Shown piece after piece: positions 57,492 through 64,000 of a stretch of DNA of 64,000 nt. Below the pieces are notes generated by a model. It did no database searches, had not been told where the DNA came from, and worked only from the letters and a program-made list of their open reading frames with translations. A program made the position numbers and the translations under genes. Location of the stretch: assembly GCF_024582835.1 (NCBI RefSeq), contig NZ_CP102097.1:1302001-1366000 (forward strand), read 5' to 3'. This DNA is from Vibrio japonicus. GTDB lineage: Bacteria > Pseudomonadota > Gammaproteobacteria > Enterobacterales > Vibrionaceae. The number at the start of each line of letters is the position of its first letter. Position 1 is the first letter of the stretch.

Positions 57492-57984
57492 GGTCGTTTT
57501 ATTAATAGGATTTGCTTTGCTATCCGGATGCACTATGTGGGACCAGTTTAAAGAAACTACGGGCATTACGCCTGAAACCTCGTCTATTGAATTGTTGATT
57601 GAGGCGTCGCCAGTTCTCAATGAACGTGTCGGTGGGCAATCATCTCCCGTTGTTTTACGCGTTCATGAATTGAGCTCACCAGTACTGTTCCGTAGGTTAG
57701 ATTTCTTTGCTTTGTTTGAAAGCGACAAAGCGTCATTGGGAGATGAATACATCAAACGTTATGAGTATGAAATTCAACCGGGTGAAAGTGTAGAGCAGTT
57801 ACTGACGTTAGCTCCAGCGACAAGGGCTTTGGGATTCTCAGTGGCATTTCGCGATATCGACGGTTCTTCTTGGCGGAAAGTCGTCGAGATAGAAGCAAAA
57901 AGTAAATACGTTATGAAGCTTAATCTAGAAGGCAGCGACTTAATGACGGACGAAGATGGCGGCCTTGAGCAAGTTTACTTTTAA
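57484..57984 (+). CDS. tssJ: TssJ (VasD), T6SS outer-membrane lipoprotein
   Basis: TssJ anchors the membrane complex to the outer membrane. The 166 residues start with a short signal and lipobox LSGC, Cys16. The mature part shows the VasD-like PVVLRVHELSSPVLFRRLDFFALFESD and a PGESVEQLLTLAPATRALGF stretch. The start overlaps the FHA gene. Confidence 0.95.
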   Translation: MRKVVLLIGFALLSGCTMWDQFKETTGITPETSSIELLIEASPVLNERVGGQSSPVVLRVHELSSPVLFRRLDFFALFESDKASLGDEYIKRYEYEIQPGESVEQLLTLAPATRALGFSVAFRDIDGSSWRKVVEIEAKSKYVMKLNLEGSDLMTDEDGGLEQVYF

Positions 57985-57995
57985 GGGAAACAAAC

Positions 57996-59321
57996 ATGTC
58001 TTTATACAACCCAGTTGTTTGGCAAGATGGAATGTTCATGAAGCCGCAGCATTTTCAACAGCTCGATCGGTCTCACAGTAAACGTTCTAGTATGCTTAGT
58101 GCTAATACATCACCACTTTATTGGGGTATTCAGCGGTTAGAAATTAATTCGCAACTGTTAGCACTTGGGAAAATAGGAATCACCCGAGCTGAGGGTATTC
58201 TTCAAGACAGAACCCCCTTTGATCTACCTTTGCAAGCGGAACTTCCAGAAGTGAAAGATGTTGATCCGTCTATCGCTAACAAAGTGGTGTATCTCTGTTG
58301 CCCATTGCCTTCTGAAAGGTCGAAATTGTTTGGCACGAAAAGAGATAGCGCGAGATATACGATGGAGTCTCAGGAAGCTGTCGATGCGTGTTATGACTCT
58401 GAAGATATGGCGAGCCTCGTTGTAGGTAAACTGAACTTCTGTTTGATGTTCGATCACGAAGACAAAAGTGCTTACACCTCGATTCCCATTTTGAAAATCT
58501 CAGAAGTTAAGCCAGATGGCAGTGTCATTTTGGATGAAAGCTTCATTCCTACATGCACTGACATTCAGGCTTCTAAAGTGTTGAGCAAGTTTACGACTGA
58601 ATTTGCGTCTATGTTAAAGCACCGCGCAGAGTCTATTGTTCAAAGGTTAGGTGCTGTTGATCAGCAAGGCGTCTCTTCCGTTTCAGATTTTATGATGCTC
58701 CAGGCGCTGAATCGGTACGAACCTCTATTCTGGCACTTTGCGAATGTAGAAGGCATTCACCCCGAGGTGTTGTATCGCACTCTACTACAAGCGGAAGGAG
58801 AGTTGTCCACGCTTTGCTCTGCTTCACGTAGGCCAATCGAGTTCACCAAATATAATCATGGTGATTTAACCAGCTGTTTGTCGCGTGCACTTGATAGCGC
58901 GAAAATGACATTAAGCGTAATGTCTGAACAACGTGCTATTCCATTAGCACTAAAAGAGCAAAACTATGGTATTCGAACAGCGGCCATTCCAGACAGCAAT
59001 CTTATTGGCAACACGACATTCGTTTTGGCAGTAAAAGCGGATGTGACGCTAGATGTGTTGCACACTCAGTTTGTTAGCCAGACTAAGATCGGCTCGATTG
59101 AAAATATCAGAGACTTAATTAACTTGCAGCTGCCAGGTATCGAAATTAAGCCAATGCCAGTTGTGCCTCGTTCGCTTCCATATCATGCAGGCTACACATA
59201 CTTCGAGCTTGATAAGACTGGTGATGAATGGGCTGCATTGGAGAATACAGCAGCGATCGCCTTCCATATTACTGGTGACTTTGCGAACCTAACACTACAA
59301 CTTTGGGCAGTACGTCTATGA
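57996..59321 (+). CDS. tssK: TssK, baseplate-to-membrane connector
   Basis: TssK joins the baseplate to TssL/TssM. The 441 residues open with VVWQDGMFMKPQHFQQLDR, the family hallmark, and include VYLCCPLP and the C-terminal PLPYHAGYTYFELD-like stretch. AAGGGA lies before the ATG. Its stop overlaps the tssL start by 4 bases. Confidence 0.96.
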   Translation: MSLYNPVVWQDGMFMKPQHFQQLDRSHSKRSSMLSANTSPLYWGIQRLEINSQLLALGKIGITRAEGILQDRTPFDLPLQAELPEVKDVDPSIANKVVYLCCPLPSERSKLFGTKRDSARYTMESQEAVDACYDSEDMASLVVGKLNFCLMFDHEDKSAYTSIPILKISEVKPDGSVILDESFIPTCTDIQASKVLSKFTTEFASMLKHRAESIVQRLGAVDQQGVSSVSDFMMLQALNRYEPLFWHFANVEGIHPEVLYRTLLQAEGELSTLCSASRRPIEFTKYNHGDLTSCLSRALDSAKMTLSVMSEQRAIPLALKEQNYGIRTAAIPDSNLIGNTTFVLAVKADVTLDVLHTQFVSQTKIGSIENIRDLINLQLPGIEIKPMPVVPRSLPYHAGYTYFELDKTGDEWAALENTAAIAFHITGDFANLTLQLWAVRL

Positions 59322-60109
59322 GCTATGCAGAAACCGACGTTACCGTAGTTTTATTCCAACCGGAGCCAGGTAAGCCAATGGAGGTAATGCCCGCGCCGGA
59401 CTTATCTCGAAATATTGCGGTACAAGACCTTAATATTGAAAGTATGGGTATCAACCCGTTGGTGGATCAGTTCTCTTGGTTGATCGCGAGCTTGTCCTGT
59501 ATGTCGTCCATCCCTTGGCTAGATGATCCTATGCCATTTCGCGAGCAAGTAGCGCGTGAGATCCGAAAAGGCGAGCGTAAACTCAACGAAATGGAATTGG
59601 ATCGCGCTTCGATACTGGTTATCCGTTACTGCTTGTGTGCTGCTATTGATGAAGCGGTTTTTCGTCAAGAGTGGGGCGCAAACAGCCCGTGGAGCCAGAA
59701 TAGTTTGTTGTCAGAGTTCCATAATGAAACCTCAGGCGGCGACAAATTTTTTGTCATTCTAGAGAGAATAAAGGCTGATCCTAGAAAATATCGTCACGTG
59801 ATTGAGTTTCTTTACCTTCTATTACAACTTGGTTTCCAAGGTAAGTATGGACGAGAAGAGCGTGGTGACGAGAAACTTGCAGAAATTGGTAACACCGTTT
59901 ACCGGCTTGTGCGAGATGAGCGTTTGGCAGAACAAGAAAAAATCTCATTAGTAAACCTAAAAGCGAAATACATTAAAAAACCGCTAAAGAAGGTCATTTC
60001 GCCTAAGCGAGTTTTGGGCTTTAGCGCAGCCGCGTTTTTAATGATGTACGCCGTCACTTATATAGTCATTGATGTGAAGTTTCAGCAACTGCTTGATGTT
60101 TATCGATAA
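59318..60109 (+). CDS. tssL: TssL (DotU), inner-membrane T6SS protein
   Basis: TssL is the cytoplasmic-facing DotU-like protein with one C-terminal membrane segment (about 235-255, GFSAAAFLMMYAVTYIVIDV). The 263 residues include NPLVDQFSWLIASLSCM, YCLCAAIDEAVF and FFVILERIKADP, all typical. ATG 59318, overlapping tssK by 4 bases, is preferred over an in-frame TTG at 59303. It lacks the fused OmpA-like extension found in some TssL proteins. It is the last core T6SS gene in the window. Confidence 0.95.
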   Translation: MSYAETDVTVVLFQPEPGKPMEVMPAPDLSRNIAVQDLNIESMGINPLVDQFSWLIASLSCMSSIPWLDDPMPFREQVAREIRKGERKLNEMELDRASILVIRYCLCAAIDEAVFRQEWGANSPWSQNSLLSEFHNETSGGDKFFVILERIKADPRKYRHVIEFLYLLLQLGFQGKYGREERGDEKLAEIGNTVYRLVRDERLAEQEKISLVNLKAKYIKKPLKKVISPKRVLGFSAAAFLMMYAVTYIVIDVKFQQLLDVYR

Positions 60110-60199
60110 ATAGTAAGTTATCAAAATGAGAACTTCTCCCAATATTAAAGCGAACTGTGCATTTTACTGGCTGTTTGGTGATATTAACTAGTTACTTAG

Positions 60200-60226
60200 A
60201 GAGATTGCAATGCGCAATCTCTTTTA
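60200..60226 (+). terminator. Terminator after tssL
   Basis: AGAGATTGC and GCAATCTCT form a 9-bp stem with an AATGC loop, followed by TTTATTATT. It separates the tssJKL unit from the effector/immunity region downstream. Confidence 0.75.
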
Positions 60227-60260
60227 TTATTCACTTCATATTTATTCAAGTGGATTGGTC

Positions 60261-60606
60261 ATGGGCGTAACAATTTGTGCAAATGGACTGAGTGTCGTTC
60301 ATAAAGGCTCAGGCGGTGAAGCAAACGCAACACTTCCAGATGTTTGCTTAACTACCGTTGGTAAACCTGTTGTTCCGATTCCTTATGGAAACAACGTAAA
60401 AAAATAATATAAACCCAATAGATTCCACTACCATTGAAATATTAAGCGATATAGCATCTTTTGATTTAATGTTAATTTACAAAGGAAAGGGCTTGGAAGA
60501 TGGGGAGGCCGGGTGTAATGTCTGCCAAAAAATGGGAGTAGGAGTTTACATTGGAAATAAAATAAAAAACTTCAAAAATAATTCAAGGAAATACCTACTA
60601 AATTAG
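60261..60606 (+). pseudogene. DUF4150 (PAAR-like) effector start, truncated
   Basis: Translation from ATG 60261 gives MGVTICANGLSVVHKGSGG and later GKPVVPIPYGNN, clearly the front half of a DUF4150/Tox-PAAR-like domain, which sharpens the VgrG tip and carries a toxin. It stops after 48 residues at 60405-60407, directly after seven A bases (60398-60404). Removing one A would open a further 67 codons to TAG 60604-60606, but that peptide does not resemble the rest of the domain. In related Vibrio the gene at this place encodes a nuclease-type effector. Here the toxin part is absent. Confidence 0.75.
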
Positions 60607-60671
60607 AGATGGAATCATTTTCTTTCAAAGGTAATATAAATTTACGTGAACAAATAAAAAGGGAAAGCGAC

Positions 60672-61247
60672 ATGATGGATTTTTCAGTGATTTCTGAAGA
60701 TTTAATGCGTAGTCCATCTCACTTCCAGTGTGTTGATAACCGAGAGTTCTTATATAGCACTAATAGCTTTCAACCAACAAGTAGCATAGATCCTATCAAG
60801 TGGTCTGATAGCAACACGCCTTCGAAGTATGTGCATCCGATCGCCAATAATGGTGATATATGTGTGACTAAAGAATTGGCGGAAATTATTATGAGTTTTG
60901 ATCCTTATGGTATTGAGTTTTATCCCGCATCTCTCCTTACAAAGGATGGTGAGATTTTTGAAAGGTATATCCTTGCTATTAATAATACTCAAGATGTTGC
61001 TGACTTAGATAGGAGTGCGATTGAGATATCACCTTATGGAGGGGGTGTTATTATACATAGGTTATTTCTGAGTGCTGAAAAGTTGGAATCAATACCGGAA
61101 GAAAAGCGAGTCATTTACAGAGTTAAAGATGCAGGCTCGGCTGTTTTTTTTGATCCGAAAATTTATGAACTAATAAAAGATGATAGTAGGTTTTCGCTCT
61201 TAAGAAAACTTAAAAAGAATACATCTATGCGAGCGCCTAAATTTTAG
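60672..61247 (+). CDS. Imm11/DUF1629-like immunity protein 1
   Basis: This 191-residue protein resembles the Imm11 (MXAN_0049, formerly DUF1629) immunity family: an N-terminal FSVISEDL strand, a central VTKELAEIIMSFDPYGIEFYPA helix and strand, RYILAINN, and the family core LSAEKLESIPEEKRVIYRV. The frame is open from 60609, but ATG 60672 has AGGGA 7 bases upstream and matches the short starts of its paralogues. It probably protected against the now broken DUF4150 effector or a relative. The cognate toxin is not visible. Confidence 0.75.
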   Translation: MMDFSVISEDLMRSPSHFQCVDNREFLYSTNSFQPTSSIDPIKWSDSNTPSKYVHPIANNGDICVTKELAEIIMSFDPYGIEFYPASLLTKDGEIFERYILAINNTQDVADLDRSAIEISPYGGGVIIHRLFLSAEKLESIPEEKRVIYRVKDAGSAVFFDPKIYELIKDDSRFSLLRKLKKNTSMRAPKF

Positions 61248-61256
61248 GAAATAGTA

Positions 61257-61748
61257 ATGAAAAAAGACTACGTAATCTTGACAAAACAAGACCAAACTAA
61301 CTTTCCATTTCAAAAAACACCTAAGCCAATTGTATCAGTCGAGCCAGATTTGTTGTTGGAAATGACATTCTCACCAAAGCTATTTATTATTGGTGATATT
61401 GCTTCAAAGGTGGAACAGTTAGTACAGCATGGCGTAGAGTGGTTGGATGCGCGTGTTGACTGTTCACCTAGTCAACCGTCTGATGACCAGATTAAGGTAT
61501 ATGAAAATTATCGAATGCCCTATGTCCATCAAACGTACAAATTGACAGCGCAAGAAAAGCAGTACGGAAAATTAAACTGGCTTGATATTGAATGTACAGA
61601 GTTTGATTTTTCAATACTTGAAGGTGTTCCATTAGAAGAGCGTCTAATTTTCAAACTTGAAGAAGACTATGGATTGGTGTTCATTCATCGAAGCGTGATC
61701 GACTTGTTGAAAAAATACGTCAAAGATGTTTGGGTAAGAGATGTATAA
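61257..61748 (+). CDS. Imm11/DUF1629-like immunity protein 2
   Basis: This 163-residue paralogue starts MKKDYVILTK and has the shared core FDFSILEGVPLEERLIFKLEE followed by VFIHRSVIDLLKKY. It is about 30 residues shorter than its neighbours, mostly in the middle and at the end. It follows the first immunity gene by 9 bases and is closed by a terminator. A role in immunity is inferred from family and place. Confidence 0.75.
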   Translation: MKKDYVILTKQDQTNFPFQKTPKPIVSVEPDLLLEMTFSPKLFIIGDIASKVEQLVQHGVEWLDARVDCSPSQPSDDQIKVYENYRMPYVHQTYKLTAQEKQYGKLNWLDIECTEFDFSILEGVPLEERLIFKLEEDYGLVFIHRSVIDLLKKYVKDVWVRDV

Positions 61749-61749
61749 T

Positions 61750-61775
61750 AAGCGCCGAACGACGCTTGTTTTTTT
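61750..61775 (+). terminator. Terminator after the second immunity gene
   Basis: AAGCG (61750-61754) pairs with CGCTT (61763-61767) across an 8-base loop, then G and a run of seven T follow. The stem is short but the T-run is clear. Confidence 0.6.
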
Positions 61776-61975
61776 AAACTGTTTGTATGTTTATACAAAA
61801 CTAAAGTTTAAGGAGACGCTCTGAAATCTCGACCAGCAGTCGTTCATGTTTGGGCTGACAAATCGGCAATCATATTAAGGATTTCATATGGATTATTTCC
61901 TGTGATGATCAAGAGTGTAGTCGGATAAGTCCGGGTTTTAACAATGTTTATAGTCTCAATAGTTCTTATTGGACG

Positions 61976-62587
61976 ATGCCTAGATACGGGAAGGATTATG
62001 AAACCATGACAACGAAGGGTAGGAACGTGAGCGATTATTTTTTTGCTAGGGAAAACAGCCCTATGCCTATGTTTGAAGTATCTGAAGAGTTTGAAGAAGC
62101 AGTATATAGCACTAGGTTCACTTTCCCAAGTAAGCCGATTCCTGTTCTCGCAAAATATAGACCAGAAGAAGATTATGAAATAACAAGTATCATATTGGAG
62201 CCTGAGTTTTCCATATCGAAAGTAACATACAATTCTATTGATATGAATAATATTTATGGTGTGAATTGGATACCTATTAAAGTTATAGATAAGGGTGAGC
62301 ATGACTTCATGATGTTACAGCTAGCACATGAAATTGATATAATTGATCATGATCGGAGTGAGTTAAAAAGAGTTAAAAGAGGAAACATCTCCGGCATGAG
62401 AAAGTTAGTAATAGATGTTAATAAACTTTTAGCTTTGCCATTGTATAAAAGATTGATATTTAGAGATCAGTCTTGGGGGTTTCACATTTTTTATCATAAA
62501 AGTATTGTAGATAAAATAATGTCTCAAAATCCAACTGGTATCAAATTTGTCCCGATAGAAAATTTCAACGAGTCTTGGGCAGGATAA
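61976..62587 (+). CDS. Imm11/DUF1629-like immunity protein 3, start uncertain
   Basis: Up to 203 residues, with the family core VIDVNKLLALPLYKRLIFRD and FHIFYHKSIVDKIM, then GIKFVPI. The frame is open back to 61859 without an ATG before 61976. Just upstream, ATG 61888 with AAGGA before it reads MDYFL and then stops. A one-base change there would join it to this frame and give a start like those of the paralogues. The N-terminus may therefore be frameshifted; otherwise translation starts at 61976 or at ATG 62006. Confidence 0.65.
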   Translation: MPRYGKDYETMTTKGRNVSDYFFARENSPMPMFEVSEEFEEAVYSTRFTFPSKPIPVLAKYRPEEDYEITSIILEPEFSISKVTYNSIDMNNIYGVNWIPIKVIDKGEHDFMMLQLAHEIDIIDHDRSELKRVKRGNISGMRKLVIDVNKLLALPLYKRLIFRDQSWGFHIFYHKSIVDKIMSQNPTGIKFVPIENFNESWAG

Positions 62588-62588
62588 G

Positions 62589-62877
62589 ATGTATATAAAA
62601 TTTAATAAGGATAATTTAAGTACCCTATTACCAGGAAAAGACCAGTTATAGTGTCCCCAGCCCAGATCTGCTTATTTTTATTGAAGGTGAAGCTACATTT
62701 ATAATTTAGGGGAATGTTTTAGAAAAGCTAAATGACTTTTGGCTGAAAGGTAAAGATCTCTGGAGTGGCAACTTCGATTTTGAAAGCCATTCTGATAATT
62801 ATCAGAAGAAATTTAACGATTATAAGACAACTGATTTATTGCAGTTTCTTAGAAAAATGCCGGTTAGGCATGGCTAA
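62589..62877 (+). pseudogene. Degenerate gene remnant in the immunity array
   Basis: ATG 62589 gives 20 codons and stops at 62649-62651. A different frame then reads SPDLLIFIEGEATFII, is broken by TAG 62707-62709, and continues for 55 codons (NVLEKLNDFWLKGKDLW onward) to TAA 62875-62877. The pieces read like one former gene with a frameshift and a nonsense change. SPDLLIFIEGEA faintly recalls the VEPDLLLEM and MQPDLVVDF starts of the neighbouring immunity proteins, but the rest is unrecognised. Confidence 0.5.
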
Positions 62878-62946
62878 ATTTGTCAAAATAAACATGTGCT
62901 TACACAAATAATCACTAGGGGATAATTATGAATTTAAAATTGGATA

Positions 62947-63540
62947 ATGACCATGTCAGATATTAACGAAGAATATTATGTACTAGTGTGTGGATCTGGA
63001 AAGGTGCCTTCGCCTTATGTAGCTGATACTAAAAGTCACTATTTAATGCTCCAAAGTCCTGCGTCACTTAAAAGACCGATTCAAGTTGAAACCGCAGCGG
63101 ACCCTAATGATAGTATTCCGCTTATCGAAGCAATGGCAGCTCCAAGTGACCCAGTAATTTCGGAGAGAGTCAAGAAAGTGATTGAGTATTTTGATCTCTA
63201 TAAAGTTCAGTTGTTTCCTGCCATATATACTCATAATGATGAAAGTGAGTATTCATATTATATTCTGGTGGTAGAGAATGTAATTAATGCCTATGACTTT
63301 AACAACGGCAAGTACTTTGAGAAGGAAGATGATGGTAGCGTTGATGCTATCAATTTTCGCTTAGATGCGAACAAATTGGCAATGATTCCTTTGGAAAAAC
63401 GCTGCATTTTTACGATTAGAGGTATGTCTGAGTATTTAGTTCATAGATCTGTAGCTGAACCGTTAATGGCTTTAAATGCTAGCGGACTTCGCTTAGTACC
63501 GCTTCTTCAGTGGGATATTGGTTTCGAGATGACAGTTTAA
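62947..63540 (+). CDS. Imm11/DUF1629-like immunity protein 4
   Basis: This 197-residue protein is the clearest family member: VISERVKKVIEYFDLYKVQLFPA, then YYILVVENVINAYDF, FRLDANKLAMIPLEKRCIF, YLVHRSVAEPLM and ASGLRLVPL. ATG 62953 is an alternative start. The best ribosome-binding site (AGGGG) instead serves a 12-codon frame, 62928-62966, that overlaps this start and may couple its translation. Immunity function is inferred. Confidence 0.75.
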   Translation: MTMSDINEEYYVLVCGSGKVPSPYVADTKSHYLMLQSPASLKRPIQVETAADPNDSIPLIEAMAAPSDPVISERVKKVIEYFDLYKVQLFPAIYTHNDESEYSYYILVVENVINAYDFNNGKYFEKEDDGSVDAINFRLDANKLAMIPLEKRCIFTIRGMSEYLVHRSVAEPLMALNASGLRLVPLLQWDIGFEMTV

Positions 63541-63554
63541 TAGAGTAAATAATT

Positions 63555-64000
63555 ATGAACGATTATCAGGTTTTTCATCGCAGTAAACAGTATCAACAAA
63601 ATAATAGCCTTATACAGGCGAGTAAAGAACGTATGATGGAAATGCAACCAGATTTGGTAGTGGATTTTTGTCAATGCCCACGTTTCTTCTTTGCCGAAAA
63701 ATTTGCGGATATACTTTCAGCAATGAACCCAAAAGGGATAGAACGCATTAAAAATCCATTTCGTCCGCATTTGGATGACGAAGTGCAAATTGATATAGGT
63801 ACAGACGATGAACTAGAAACGATTGATGACATCGACTACGTTTTTTTCCACATATTTAATCGCTATGATGTATTGGATCTAGACACGACGCACTGGAACT
63901 GCGAGGCACCTTCAATTGGCTCGATCTCCAAACCGGTATTGGATGAGAGTAAACTTAATACGATCCCTCTAGAGGAACGCTTAATATTCAAGTTAGATCA
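63555..64000 (+). CDS. Imm11/DUF1629-like immunity protein 5 (C-terminus beyond window)
   Basis: ATG 63555 opens a frame that runs off the window after 148 codons. It begins MNDYQVFHRSKQ, matching the M-DYxV starts of its paralogues, has EMQPDLVVDFCQCP and ends in the shared core VLDESKLNTIPLEERLIFKLD. It follows the fourth immunity gene by 14 bases and shows that the array continues downstream. Confidence 0.75.
   Translation, partial: MNDYQVFHRSKQYQQNNSLIQASKERMMEMQPDLVVDFCQCPRFFFAEKFADILSAMNPKGIERIKNPFRPHLDDEVQIDIGTDDELETIDDIDYVFFHIFNRYDVLDLDTTHWNCEAPSIGSISKPVLDESKLNTIPLEERLIFKLD

Overview
The window reads as chromosomal DNA of a Vibrio. The type VI secretion (T6SS) gene order matches what I recall of the T6SS1 locus of V. 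parahaemolyticus and its relatives. No rRNA, tRNA, CRISPR array or insertion sequence was seen. The species is an inference; nothing was searched.

Layout. (1) 1-2466, minus strand: a TRAP transporter (dctP-dctQ-dctM, the last cut by the window edge), divergent from (2) 2740-16438, plus strand: a complete phenylacetate catabolic locus, paaZ then paaABCDEFGHIJK and paaX-paaY. The TRAP system is a candidate uptake route for the aromatic acid. (3) 16543-17508: an M23 peptidase, then about 1.1 kb with no gene. (4) 18599-30340: a T6SS effector zone. It begins with an intact three-gene module: MIX-domain protein, lipoprotein, and a 1563-residue protein with an OmpA-like domain. This fits the published 'binary effector module' (effector plus MIX co-effector), with the lipoprotein as likely immunity protein. 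A second module follows in decay: a MIX gene without its N-terminal part and frameshifted at a nine-A run, an intact lipoprotein paralogue, and only the two ends of the effector gene. Between the modules lies a 104-bp copy of the terminator plus the last 15 codons of the sigma-54 activator gene, which marks how the second module arrived. (5) 30395-60109: all thirteen core T6SS genes (tssA-M), a sigma-54 activator, an Lrp/AsnC regulator, a Ser/Thr kinase, an FHA protein, and four accessory genes after vgrG (DUF6484-like, one unknown, DUF2169, and a ketoacyl-synthase-like protein that appears to lack its catalytic Cys). (6) 60261-64000, AT-rich: a broken DUF4150 (PAAR-like) effector start followed by at least five paralogous Imm11/DUF1629-like immunity genes and a further gene remnant. 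The last gene runs off the window.

How it fits together. The paa genes convert phenylacetate through phenylacetyl-CoA, its ring-1,2-epoxide and the oxepin to acetyl-CoA and succinyl-CoA under PaaX control. The T6SS cluster encodes the sheath, tube, baseplate, membrane complex and recycling ATPase, controlled by sigma-54 and by kinase/FHA signalling. Its two flanks are effector and immunity zones where toxin genes have been lost while immunity genes persist. The decayed second module and the immunity array with no visible toxin are the most unusual features.
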